This document shows, one piece after another, positions 24,786-33,435 of a stretch of 64,000 nucleotides of DNA. The notes below the pieces were generated by a model, which was given only the letters and a program-made list of their open reading frames with translations, searched no databases and was not told where the DNA came from. The DNA lies in the NCBI RefSeq assembly GCF_002289565.1, contig NZ_NTFY01000040.1, forward strand, positions 1 through 64,000. The letters run 5' to 3'. The DNA is from Rhodopirellula sp. SM50. GTDB lineage: Bacteria > Planctomycetota > Planctomycetia > Pirellulales > Pirellulaceae. The translations under genes and the position numbers were made by a program. Within the stretch, counting starts at the first letter, position 1. Each line of letters opens with the position of its first letter.

Positions 24786-27323
24786 ATGCCGGCCCATTTA
24801 CCCATACAGGATTGTCTTGCCGACGTTGTAGAGGCCGTTGCAGCACAACGCCCCGTTATCCTGCGCGCCCCGCCCGGTGCCGGAAAAACAACCGGCGTTC
24901 CCCCCGCCTTGATCAGCGGTGACTGGGTGGCCAACGGGCAAGTGATTCTGTTGCAACCGCGCCGGATCGCGGCACGTGCCGCGGCCCACCGACTGAGCCG
25001 CCTGGCGGGCGAAACGGTCGGCGGCACCTATGGCTATCAGGTTCGCTTCGATCGCAAGGTCTCCTCGCAAACCAAAGTCGTCGCGATGACGACCGGCATT
25101 CTGCTACGACGTTTGACCAATGACCCGCTGTTGGAAGACGTCGGCTGTGTCATCCTGGATGAATTCCACGAGCGTTCGCTGGAACTCGATTTGGCCCTGG
25201 GCATGCTTCATCGCGTTCGCACCACGCTGCGACCGGAATTGCGGCTGGTGGTGATGAGCGCCACGCTGGACACCCAGCCAGTCGAACGGCTGATGCCCGA
25301 CGCGGTGGTGGTGGAAAGCCATGGGCGTGCCTTTGATGTCGACATCCGTTATGACGAATCACTTTCACGCCGGTCCACCACTCGCGACGCGATCGCCCAG
25401 GCGGTTGCCGATCGGGTTCCCGCTGCGCTGCGAAGTAGCGACGGCGATGTGTTGGTCTTCTTGCCGGGCGTCGGCGAGATCCACCGGGCGGCCGATTTGA
25501 TTCAAGGCATTGCGCGTAAGGAATCACTCCAGGTTTGCAAACTGTACGGTGATTTGTCACCGAGCGACCAGGATGCCGTGCTGGCGCCGTCAGATCAACG
25601 CAAGATTGTGCTGGCGACCAACGTTGCGGAAACCTCGATCACGATTCCGGGCATCACTTGCGTCATCGACACCGGGCTGGCTCGTGTGATGCAATACGAC
25701 ACGTCGGTCGGTATCCCCAGTTTGCGACTGCAGCCGATTTCCAAAGCCTCCGCCGACCAGCGCGCCGGACGTGCCGGCCGCACCGCACCCGGCGTGTGCT
25801 TTCGGTTGTGGCCGCTGGCGTTGCATCGCAGTCGCCCCGATCACACGGCTGCGGAGGTCTCACAAGCCGATCTTTCGTCGGCGCTGCTGATGTTGGCATC
25901 ATGGGGCGAACGTGACGTGTTCGATTTTCCGTGGGTCACACCGCCGACCGATCATGCCGTCGACGCAGCGTTCAAGCTGCTCGTTCAGTTGGGCGCGCTC
26001 GATGCGTCGCTCGCGGTCACGCCGCTGGGCAATGAAATGAATCGATTGCCGGTGCACCCGCGTCTGTCACGTCTGATGCTGGCGGCGAAACAATTTGGCT
26101 GCGTGGAAGAGGCTGCGATGGCCGCCGCCCTGTTGTCCGAGCGTGACCCGTTTGACCGATCCTCGGGATCGGAGACGCACCACGAAGGCATTCAAAGCGA
26201 TTTGATCCAGCGGTTGATGCGGCTACAGCGTCACATCGGTGGCACACCCGATCCAAGCATCCATCCCGCGGGGGCGAAACAGATTCAACGCGTCGCACAG
26301 ACGCTGGTCAAGACGCTTCGCGAGTCACCGCGTCACAGCGACGGGGACGATTCAATGGCGACCGAAGAAGCGATCACGCGGTCGCTGTTGGCGGCCTTTC
26401 CCGATCGGCTGGCCAAGCGTCGTGCACCGGGATCGGCTTCCGGAGTGATGGTCGGTGGGCGCGGCGTTAAGCTCGACCGATCGTCTTCGGTTCGCAGCGC
26501 TGAATGGTTCGTTTGCGTCAGCGTGGATGGAAAGGGTGAAGAATCACTGGTGCGACTTGCGTCGGCGACGGAGGAAGCGTGGTTGCCCGAAGACCTGATG
26601 GAATCCAAACGAGAGTGTTTTTTCCACCCCAGTCTGAAAGCGGTGGTGGCGCGGGACCGCAGGTACTTTTTAGATCTGCTGATTAGCGAATCAACCGCGC
26701 AGTGCAACAGCGACGATCAGACGACCGAGATGCTGTATCGTCATGCGAAGCCCCAGCTCGATTCGATTCTGCCGGGCAAAGACAAGACGCTGCAAAGTTT
26801 CCTCGCTCGGTGGCGATTTTTGAGCGAGCAATGCGATGAATCCCCGCTGCCGATGTCGGTCGACCGAGCGATCGAATCGGTGCTGCAGGACCTTTGTCGC
26901 AATCGAACCTCGTTCAACGAACTGTCACGCGCCCCCTGGCTGGATCACCTCAAGGGGCTGCTCAGTTACGAGCAATCGCAATGGTTTCAGCAGCACGCCC
27001 CAGAGTCGATGTTGGTTCCCAGCGGCAATCGAATCCGGCTGGACTATCCGCCGGGCAAACCGCCGACGCTGGCCGTTCGCATTCAAGAGATTTATGGCTG
27101 GGCGACAACGCCGCGAATCGCCGGCGGGGCGGTCCCGTTGCAATTGCATCTGCTCGGCCCCAATCGCCGTCCCCAGCAGATCACCGACGACTTAGAAAGC
27201 TTTTGGAACACAACGTACATCGAAGTCCGCAAAGAACTCAAACGCCGCTACGCCAAACACCATTGGCCCGACGACCCCGCCACCGCCGTGGCCACACCCA
27301 ATGGTTTGAAGCCGAGGGCATGA
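24786..27323 (+). CDS. hrpB: ATP-dependent helicase HrpB
   Basis: HrpB is a DEAH-box (DExH) RNA helicase-like ATPase; in Escherichia coli its cellular role is still poorly defined. From ATG 24786 the protein is 845 residues, the normal length. Motif I is PPGAGKTT (about 29-36), motif II DEFHER (about 125-130) and motif III SAT (VVMSATLDTQP). Motif V is the DTGLARVMQYD region and motif VI is DQRAGRAGRTAPG near 325. A helicase-associated middle domain and the HrpB C-terminal domain follow, ending with RKELKRRYAKHHWPDDP. The longer frame up to 24684 would run through the preceding repeat and is not credible. Expression could be affected by the minisatellite just upstream. Confidence 0.95.
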   Translation: MPAHLPIQDCLADVVEAVAAQRPVILRAPPGAGKTTGVPPALISGDWVANGQVILLQPRRIAARAAAHRLSRLAGETVGGTYGYQVRFDRKVSSQTKVVAMTTGILLRRLTNDPLLEDVGCVILDEFHERSLELDLALGMLHRVRTTLRPELRLVVMSATLDTQPVERLMPDAVVVESHGRAFDVDIRYDESLSRRSTTRDAIAQAVADRVPAALRSSDGDVLVFLPGVGEIHRAADLIQGIARKESLQVCKLYGDLSPSDQDAVLAPSDQRKIVLATNVAETSITIPGITCVIDTGLARVMQYDTSVGIPSLRLQPISKASADQRAGRAGRTAPGVCFRLWPLALHRSRPDHTAAEVSQADLSSALLMLASWGERDVFDFPWVTPPTDHAVDAAFKLLVQLGALDASLAVTPLGNEMNRLPVHPRLSRLMLAAKQFGCVEEAAMAAALLSERDPFDRSSGSETHHEGIQSDLIQRLMRLQRHIGGTPDPSIHPAGAKQIQRVAQTLVKTLRESPRHSDGDDSMATEEAITRSLLAAFPDRLAKRRAPGSASGVMVGGRGVKLDRSSSVRSAEWFVCVSVDGKGEESLVRLASATEEAWLPEDLMESKRECFFHPSLKAVVARDRRYFLDLLISESTAQCNSDDQTTEMLYRHAKPQLDSILPGKDKTLQSFLARWRFLSEQCDESPLPMSVDRAIESVLQDLCRNRTSFNELSRAPWLDHLKGLLSYEQSQWFQQHAPESMLVPSGNRIRLDYPPGKPPTLAVRIQEIYGWATTPRIAGGAVPLQLHLLGPNRRPQQITDDLESFWNTTYIEVRKELKRRYAKHHWPDDPATAVATPNGLKPRA

Positions 27324-27686
27324 TGCGCGGCGATGATGATTCAATCATGGGCAATTGAGATGAATCCTACGAGCCACCTGACGACGCATTGCCATGCCCC
27401 AAGCGGACGCTTAGTTTTTTGGGGGGCGTATTCGCAGCAGTCGTCTCCCTCTTGCTGTTGGATTGGGCAACCCATTTAGATTCTCTCCCCCTGGGAGAGA
27501 CGGCGTTTGCGCAGCAAGCAAACGCCAGAGAGGGCCAGCGCTACGAAAGTCTTGGCGACTTCCGCTACGATCGAATCCGTCACTGATACGATTGACTTCC
27601 CTAGGCGGCTGACGCAAATGGCGTGATTCCCCCGCCATCCCTGGTCAAACCCGTCGGCCGGCGGTTAAACTTTCAGCCACGCACCC
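27324..27686. other. Intergenic region, no supported gene
   Basis: I see nothing decisive here. A 65-codon frame at 27389-27586 has a hydrophobic stretch, but no ribosome-binding site and no homologue I recognise. The bases 27477-27541 contain small inverted repeats (CTCTCCCCCTGGGAGAG; GGCGTTTGCGC with a later GCAAACGCC) that resemble the structured repeats elsewhere in the window. Confidence 0.4.
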
Positions 27687-27772
27687 GCCCGGGTGGTGGA
27701 ATTGGCAGACACAGGGGATTTAAAATCCCCCGGCCGCTTTAGGCTGTACCGGTTCGAGTCCGGTCCCGGGTA
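27687..27772 (+). tRNA. tRNA-Leu (anticodon TAA)
   Basis: This 86-nt class II tRNA has the acceptor stem GCCCGGG paired to CCCGGGT (G1-U72 wobble) and discriminator A. The anticodon arm is GGGGA-TTTAAAA-TCCCC, giving anticodon TAA. A variable arm follows, then the T arm CCGG-TTCGAGT-CCGG. The D-arm has the usual GGTGGAATTGGCAGACAC. CCA is not encoded. It reads UUA (and UUG by wobble), rare codons in this high-GC genome. A run of T-rich sequence follows at 27773. Confidence 0.96.
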
Positions 27773-28115
27773 CTTTTCTCTTGTCGCGTCCGCTGCCGCA
27801 CGTCGATTTTTCTGCCCACCCTATTTCTGCCATTCCGCTTTCGATCTGCCATCCCGGCGTGGTGCTACCATCGCTACGCGCGCTACAGGCGTTAACGTCA
27901 GCCTGATCGGTAGTGATTCGCAGCGAGCGAGGGAAAACCCTCGTGATTCACTTTGGAGAGGGTTTGCCCTCAGCCGTTATCGGTGATGACGAAGGTCACG
28001 TGTCGTGCGTCTGGTGCGCGTCTGTGGTGCAACGTGACTTGCGATTCACCCCTCCCCCAATCTTCAACTTCCGTGGACGCCCGGCGCGTCTTCGGCAGCG
28101 GAGCCGGCTATCACT
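27773..28115. other. Intergenic region, no supported gene
   Basis: This 343-base gap between the tRNA and the DUF4347 gene shows no convincing frame. Small hairpins GAGGGAAAACCCTC and GAGGGTTTGCCCTC occur near 27940-27980. No clear promoter is seen. Confidence 0.4.
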
Positions 28116-29246
28116 ATGAATCCCACCCAACGCACGTCTGTTCCCCATCGCCGTCGCTATTCCGAACCGCTCGAAGAACGAGTCTTGATTGATGCCGATG
28201 TGTCGGACTTTTTCGCCATGGATGGAGCCCATGATCCCCTTGAATCCAATGGGTCTGCAGCGGGGCACGGGCCGAAACAAAAACCTCGCACGGTGTCATG
28301 GTACGGCCGCATGGACAGCGGCTCGAGTGAAGTGCCGGGGCTGCATCCGCGTCAGTACGCGTTTGTCGACGTCACGGTCCAACAGCACGAGTCGCGGGTC
28401 GAGGACTTGGTCCGGAACGGGCAGCCGTTGGAGATCATCTACCTGGACCCGAAACAGAATGGCATCAAGCAGATGGCCGAAACGCTTTCGGGCGAAGCCA
28501 ACTTGGATGTCGTGTATCTCATTTCCGATGGCTGGGACGGGCTCCTGCAACTCGGGGATCAAGCGATTGATCGCGCCGATCTGGCACTCGATCATGCTTC
28601 GTCGCTGCGTGCCATCGGCGCCTCGCTGGCCGCCGATGGTGACTTTCTGCTTTACGGATGTGGTCTGGTCGGTTCCACCGCCGGCCTGAACCTGATCGAC
28701 GCCTTGTCTCGCTTGACCGGGGTGGAGGTCGCGGCGCTGGATGCATCGATCGGGAATGCATCACTGGACGAAAACTGGGAATTGGAGCTGCTGCGTAGCG
28801 AGTCGGTCGGACAGCATTGCATCTGTGTGTCGGCCTCCGGTACCGAGGGGCTCGCGAATCTCACACACGCGGCGCTCTCGGAGTCGACCGATCAGCAGCC
28901 GATCGGGTTGCCGGAGCAAGCCGGATTCGATCGCGGTACGTTTGGTCTCAACGTCTTGCTCGAAACCAGCTCGTGCTCACCGTGGTGCGCAGGATTTTCT
29001 CCCCACTTCGACGTGTTTCACCCACGGGGCATCCGGGTCGATGGGTTTGCGATTTACGGCGGCAACCTGTCTCCCGCTGTCGAAAGGATATTGACCGCCG
29101 CGGGTGAAATCGTGTCTGCCATCGGTGACAATCGGAGCGACACGCAACTCGTCAACGCCTCTGCGTCAGAGCAGCGATCAACTTGGCACGGCAGCCCGAT
29201 CGGCTCCGGTGCCTTCGGCGTGGGTTGGGCTTTGGTGACCGGTTGA
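28116..29246 (+). CDS. DUF4347 domain protein with LEPR-like N-terminal signature, probably a truncated surface protein
   Basis: This 376-residue protein begins with a basic segment and LEERVLIDA (residues 19-27), a variant of the LEPRxLLA/LEERxLLDA signature of giant planctomycete surface proteins. DUF4347 follows: EIIYLDPKQNGIKQMAE, then VVYLISDGWDGLLQLGDQAI, FLLYGCGLVGSTAGLNLIDA and DASIGNASLDENWELELL. In most proteins DUF4347 is only the first domain of a chain of thousands of residues, followed by cadherin-like, Ig-like or beta-helix repeats. Here the frame ends about 130 residues after the domain, in a stretch I cannot assign (PHFDVFHPRGIRVDGFAIYG). It may be a remnant or a free-standing domain. 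The DUF4347 function is not known. Confidence 0.82.
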   Translation: MNPTQRTSVPHRRRYSEPLEERVLIDADVSDFFAMDGAHDPLESNGSAAGHGPKQKPRTVSWYGRMDSGSSEVPGLHPRQYAFVDVTVQQHESRVEDLVRNGQPLEIIYLDPKQNGIKQMAETLSGEANLDVVYLISDGWDGLLQLGDQAIDRADLALDHASSLRAIGASLAADGDFLLYGCGLVGSTAGLNLIDALSRLTGVEVAALDASIGNASLDENWELELLRSESVGQHCICVSASGTEGLANLTHAALSESTDQQPIGLPEQAGFDRGTFGLNVLLETSSCSPWCAGFSPHFDVFHPRGIRVDGFAIYGGNLSPAVERILTAAGEIVSAIGDNRSDTQLVNASASEQRSTWHGSPIGSGAFGVGWALVTG

Positions 29247-29273
29247 CCCTGCTCGACAGACGCAACTCGCACG

Positions 29274-29301
29274 TTGAACACTGACACAGTACGAGTACTC
29301 T
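29274..29301 (+). promoter_or_regulatory. Possible promoter upstream of the zinc-ribbon protein gene
   Basis: TTGAAC (29274-29279) and TACTCT (29296-29301) are spaced by 16 bases, a fair match to the vegetative consensus, 155 bases before the GTG start at 29456. No other evidence supports it. Confidence 0.25.
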
Positions 29302-29455
29302 GGCAAAGTCCGAGAGTGGACGGAGCAAGAGACGCTCCTCCCGCCGATTTGAAGGAACTTGTTGGGCGAGCGACAGTCCAAGGCGATAGACTCTTCATCG
29401 GGTCGTCTGCGAACGTTTGTTGTTGATCGTCTTGTTTCTCGTTGCGGGGTCGGAA

Positions 29456-30922
29456 GTGGCTGGTCGAATCAATTTTCCGTGCGGTACGTGCGCGCAAACG
29501 CTGGCCGTTGATTCCTCGGCGGTTGGAAAACAGGTGCAGTGCCCCAAGTGCAAGGCACGGTCGGTCGTCCCCGCATCGACCCAGCCCGCATCGACCAGGC
29601 CCGCGGCGGGAACACGCACAGCCGCGGCACCCCGATCCGCACCATCCCGGTCCACCAACGCGGCGGCTTCCAGTGCAGCGGCATCCGAATCAACGATCGT
29701 GTCGTGCCCCCATTGCCGGACGAAGATGTCCGTCAAGCTGCTCGCCAAGCCCGCGGTGACGGCCTGTCCCCAGTGCAGGACTCAGGTGCCGCTGCCCGCC
29801 CGGTCACCCGTTCCGTCGCCGGTTCGGAAACCCGCCCAGCCGCCCGCAACGCAGCCGAGTACAACGCAGCCGAGTGCCGCGGCGGCCGTTTCGTCGCTTC
29901 CTCCAACGCCCGTCGCCGCCGACCCGTTCGATCTTGGGCAACTGGATTTGCCGCCGTCGGCGACACCGAGCGGCGGAGGCTTTACGTCCCGCTCGCCCCG
30001 GACGACATCGGGAGCGAACTCTGTAACGGTCGCGACGAGGCTGTTGGCGTGGGGTGGCAAACATAAGATGGTGACCGCGATCATCTTCTTGAACGTTGTG
30101 GCGTTCGCCTCCTCAATCCTCTTTCCGCCGCTGTTGTGGGTCTGCGCCGTCCAATTGCCTGTGGGGCTGGTGATTGTCGGAGCGACGTTTCTGCCGCGAT
30201 TGCATCTTGTCGAACGCGTGTCCAAAGCGGTCGGCGGTCAAATGGCCGGTCTTGGGGCTGGCGGAGTGTTGCTGTTGATCTTGGCGGTCGGTGCGAAAGC
30301 CGGATTACGGATCGCGCGGCGAAGTAGCCGGAATGAAAACTTAGACTTTTCGGGATTCGATTCGTCCAGTTTGGGCGCCATGGCCGGGGCGCTGGTCGTC
30401 GCGGTCGGTGTCATCGCCCTGGTCATCTATTTGTGGAAGCTGATCGGCATCGTTCGCGTGATTGCGGCCGGCTATCTGTTGGAAATGTCCCTGCTACTGT
30501 CGTTGTTGATCATCGGCGGAGCGGTCAACGCGCAGCGAGACGCGGCGATGGCGCGGCGGCATGAAGAAGGGATGGCGAAGATGCAACGGCCGGACCGGGC
30601 GCCCCCGGGGTTCGCAGACCGAGGCTCCAGGATGAATACGAGGCGTCCAAGCAACATCGGCGGGCCGAATGCGTCCCAGATTCGTGTCATCGTGATGCAC
30701 GGGCCGAACACCGATCTCGGCGAGGTGCGCGAGGCGTTCCTGGCGAAGGCCGGCAACCCCGACCACGAAACTCAGTCGAAAGGCCTGGCGATGACCGAGT
30801 GGATCCTTCAGGACTCGCGCAGTCCCGCCGAGCTGGCTGAGCTCGTCGACTTTGGCCGCGTGCTGAGCGTCAGCGAGTTTGGCAGGACGATCCGCGTCGG
30901 GATGCCTCGCGTGCGTCCGTAG
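29456..30922 (+). CDS. Zinc-ribbon membrane protein
   Basis: From GTG 29456 the product is 488 residues; TTG 29417 would add 13. The N-terminal zinc ribbon has C9-G-T-C12 and C29-P-K-C32. After an Ala/Ser/Pro/Thr-rich linker a second four-cysteine unit appears (CPHCRTKMS, then CPQCRTQVPLP). A second low-complexity Pro/Thr/Ala linker leads to a membrane domain of about five spans, including FLNVVAFASSILFPPLLWV, GAGGVLLLILAVGAKAGL and AMAGALVVAVGVIALVIYL. A short soluble C-terminal domain (IRVIVMHGPNTDLGEVREAF) ends in FGRTIRVGMP. Paired zinc ribbons before membrane spans are common in planctomycete proteins and may bind cytoplasmic nucleic acid or protein. The role is unknown. Confidence 0.82.
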   Translation: MAGRINFPCGTCAQTLAVDSSAVGKQVQCPKCKARSVVPASTQPASTRPAAGTRTAAAPRSAPSRSTNAAASSAAASESTIVSCPHCRTKMSVKLLAKPAVTACPQCRTQVPLPARSPVPSPVRKPAQPPATQPSTTQPSAAAAVSSLPPTPVAADPFDLGQLDLPPSATPSGGGFTSRSPRTTSGANSVTVATRLLAWGGKHKMVTAIIFLNVVAFASSILFPPLLWVCAVQLPVGLVIVGATFLPRLHLVERVSKAVGGQMAGLGAGGVLLLILAVGAKAGLRIARRSSRNENLDFSGFDSSSLGAMAGALVVAVGVIALVIYLWKLIGIVRVIAAGYLLEMSLLLSLLIIGGAVNAQRDAAMARRHEEGMAKMQRPDRAPPGFADRGSRMNTRRPSNIGGPNASQIRVIVMHGPNTDLGEVREAFLAKAGNPDHETQSKGLAMTEWILQDSRSPAELAELVDFGRVLSVSEFGRTIRVGMPRVRP

Positions 30923-30962
30923 CGAGCAGGCTTTCCGCCTGCGGCGTTGGGGCAGGCAGAAA

Positions 30963-31062
30963 GATGGATGGCAAAACGATACGGGGCAAAACGATAGATG
31001 GCAAAACGATAGATGGCAAAACGATTTCAGGCTGTGATCGTCTTGCCACCCATTGTTTTGCC
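30963..31062. repeat. 15-bp minisatellite (four units) followed by an inverted 1.5-unit copy, at a convergent junction
   Basis: Four units of GATAGATGGCAAAAC and variants occupy 30963-31022. After a 17-base spacer, the inverted form GTCTTGCCACCCATT (31040-31054) is followed by the half unit GTTTTGCC (31055-31062). This matches the arrangement at 24515-24689 (direct array, spacer, inverted 1.5 units) but with a different sequence. It lies between converging genes ending at 30922 and 31108. Confidence 0.92.
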
Positions 31063-31107
31063 GCTTGAACCGCTCAACGAGCGGAAAGTAGGTGGGATCG
31101 GCTCGGC

Positions 31108-32658
31108 TTACGGCGCCGTGACCGGTTCGGCCGTTGCGGCGGCTTCTTCGCTGTTGGGGCGAATCGCTTCGAAGTAGGTTCGCACGGTTTCGCGAACGCC
31201 CATGGGCAGCGGTTCGGAATCCAGTACGGCTTCGGCTTGGCGGCGGAAGTCGTTGTATTTGCCGGCGTAGGCGCGTGCAGCGTCTTGTTCGCCCTCGGGT
31301 GCCTGCGTGATTTCGGTTTCGCTGGGGCCTTCGCCTTGAACGCCAGTCAGCTGCTCTTCGTTGCGAGTGCTGTTGAGATTGGTCGCCTTGTCACCGAGCG
31401 GCTGGCCGCTGGAGGCGATACCGGCTTTGGTGCTGGGGCTGTTGGACTTTTTGGCGATGTTGGATTGGCATTGGCCGCGGCACTGCCCTTTGCATTCGGA
31501 GAGGCGATTGAGTTGGCAGGACATGCATTGGCCGATCTTTTTGCACTGGCCCTGTTTTTTGCACTCGCTGGCCAACTTGGACAGGCAGGCCTTGCATTCT
31601 TTCATGTTCTTGTTGCTCAGGCCTTCGGCGAGTTGCGAGATCGACTCGCTGAGTTGACCGTTCTTTCCTTGGCTGAGTTTGGCCACCATCTTTTTCAGGT
31701 TGTCGGCGACGGCGCGGCGTTGTTTGTCACCGATTTTGGACGGGTCGACCGATTCCAGTTCTTCGCTGGCCTTTTCGTAGTCTTCAGACTCCAAGGCCTT
31801 GGCGGCTTGTTGCAGTTGGTCGGAGGGTTTGATGGCGGCGGCGAGCGCTTGCATGGTGGCATCGGTCATTTCTAATTGCATCGCTTCCCGCGCTTCGGCG
31901 AGCGCTTGCTCCATTTCCGAGAGCGAAGCCATCAGGTCGTTTTCGTCGATCGATTCGGATTCCATCTCGTCGACTTTCTCGCGCAGCTCCTCGAGCAACT
32001 TCTCGATCTCGGGGTCTTCGTGCTCTTTGGCGAGTTCTTCGAGTTCGGGCAACATCGTTTCGCGAAGTGCCATCGATTGTTCGGTCGCCAGTGCGAGCAC
32101 GGGGTTGGCGTCGACCTCATTGAGCCCGCCGCTGGTCAGCGCGAGGACGACCAGCATGACGGCGGCCAGGCCTGCGGCCCAACGGAGCGGCTGGTTCCAG
32201 GGCTGGATGGAAACGCACTGAGTCGCATCGACGCGATGCAGGTGCGTGTTGGCTTCTTCGATTTGAAGCCGTTTGGCGGTTTGATGGGAATCAGACGTTT
32301 CGCCGGCGGCGGAGAGGAACTCCAGCGTCGTGATCGATCGGTCTTTCAGATCAAAGTGTTCGTCGATCAGTCGCGCGGCCGCTTGGGCGCTGCGGATCCG
32401 CGTGGCACCGATCAGCAATCCGATCAGACCGCCTAACAGAGAAATGGCCAAAGCCCATCCCCAGTGCGTGGCGGGTGCTAATAAAGCGCGTGTGAGTGCA
32501 AAGACGAGTGCGGCGGCAGTGCCGATCAGCAAGCCCGACGTCACGCCTTGGGTGACCGAAGCCAGCCAGAGTCGTTTGCGAACCGAATGGGTCAGGGACT
32601 CAATGGGGCTCGTCGTCGGCGAGTGGCTGTGACGAGAACTTTGCGAATCGTTGCTCAT
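31108..32658 (-). CDS. Membrane and coiled-coil protein with a cysteine-rich segment
   Basis: From ATG 32658 the product is 516 residues; the frame extends six codons further to 32676. Near the N-terminus two adjacent hydrophobic segments (TSGLLIGTAAALVFALTRAL and GWALAISLLGGLIGLLIGAT) form a membrane hairpin. A third segment (RWAAGLAAVMLVVLALTSGG) lies near residue 165. Residues about 195-330 are acidic, Glu/Leu-rich coiled coil. Then comes an unusual knot of nine cysteines in about 45 residues (KECKACLSKLASECK, then QCKKIGQCMSCQLNRLSECK and GQCRGQCQ). The C-terminus is Ser/Thr/Ala-rich and ends in a helix. I know of no named family. The cysteine-rich part suggests metal binding or disulfide bonding. 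Confidence 0.78.
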   Translation of the reverse strand: MSNDSQSSRHSHSPTTSPIESLTHSVRKRLWLASVTQGVTSGLLIGTAAALVFALTRALLAPATHWGWALAISLLGGLIGLLIGATRIRSAQAAARLIDEHFDLKDRSITTLEFLSAAGETSDSHQTAKRLQIEEANTHLHRVDATQCVSIQPWNQPLRWAAGLAAVMLVVLALTSGGLNEVDANPVLALATEQSMALRETMLPELEELAKEHEDPEIEKLLEELREKVDEMESESIDENDLMASLSEMEQALAEAREAMQLEMTDATMQALAAAIKPSDQLQQAAKALESEDYEKASEELESVDPSKIGDKQRRAVADNLKKMVAKLSQGKNGQLSESISQLAEGLSNKNMKECKACLSKLASECKKQGQCKKIGQCMSCQLNRLSECKGQCRGQCQSNIAKKSNSPSTKAGIASSGQPLGDKATNLNSTRNEEQLTGVQGEGPSETEITQAPEGEQDAARAYAGKYNDFRRQAEAVLDSEPLPMGVRETVRTYFEAIRPNSEEAAATAEPVTAP

Positions 32659-33435
32659 GTCGGCCTCGAGAATCAACTCAAATGGGCGGTCGGGCGAAAA
32701 AGACTCGCTGTCTAGGGTAAGGGAGTCCCACCCGCGGGGTCAAGCATCGAAAGCGACAAAATGCCCACGGGGTTCAAGCCCGCCGCTGCCAGCGAAGTCC
32801 GCCGCTGGCAGCGCTCGGGGGCCGGCGGCACGGGTGCTGCAATCGGTTCAGCTTTCCAAATCCGTCCGACCGGGCGGCGTCGGTCGGATTCTGCGGCGAT
32901 GACAGGGCGTCGCCGCGTGCCAACCGATTCGATGGTGCAACGATTGGAGCTGAATAAATGTCGATTGACGTGAAACCCTCACGCCCAAACGCCCCAATCA
33001 GGTGGGCCAAAACAGTCACTCGCCCCGAGCTGCATGAATCTAAGGAACTTTGACAGCGATTCGTCGTCCAACGTCGACGTTGGAATGTGCCGGGAAAGCC
33101 AATTCCCCGGGGTTTTTCGCACCTCAGCCACCCGGATGGGCCGGTGCTGGTTGTCTCATTTCGGCGTTCAGATCGTCACGATCGGCAGGGTCGACCACCG
33201 AAAAGTGACTGCATTGACCGTCGGAGCACGCATTTATTTGCGGGTTTTTTCGGTCGAACTATACTCGGCACTCGTTTCTCGACCGTCCTCCAGGTCGAGG
33301 GACGGCTTGTCATTTTGCCTTGTTTTATTGGGCGGTTTGTTGAACCCGAGATCGCCCGACCCACAACACGATTGTCCACCCCACCGGCCGGTTTGCCGCG
33401 GTTAGCGAAAGCTAAACGTATGCAGCGAAGCCCCC
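32659..33435. promoter_or_regulatory. Long upstream region of the first giant gene
   Basis: No gene is supported in these 777 bases, which separate the divergent starts at 32658 and 33436. A perfect 11-bp inverted repeat CGCTGCCAGCG (32784-32794) and CGCTGGCAGCG (32803-32813) is close to the minus-strand gene. TTGCGG (33238-33243) and TATACT (33260-33265), with a 16-base spacer, are the best promoter candidate for the giant gene. That would give a leader of about 165 bases. Confidence 0.4.
33238..33265 (+). promoter_or_regulatory. Candidate promoter of the first giant gene
   Basis: TTGCGG-16-TATACT, about 170 bases before ATG 33436. The -10 hexamer is the same as in the candidate before the second giant gene (TTGTCG-16-TATACT at 51229), with identical spacing, which supports both. 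Unproven. Confidence 0.4.

Noticed and set aside
27389-27586. 65-codon frame with a hydrophobic stretch after hrpB
   Set aside because: No ribosome-binding site, no known relative, and the sequence overlaps small inverted repeats.
27687-27772. Integration site at the tRNA-Leu gene
   Set aside because: No integrase and no repeated tRNA 3' end was found within the window; flanking genes are ordinary.
24515-31062. CRISPR-like array in the tandem repeats
   Set aside because: Units of 15 or 16 bases are contiguous with no spacers, and no cas genes are present.
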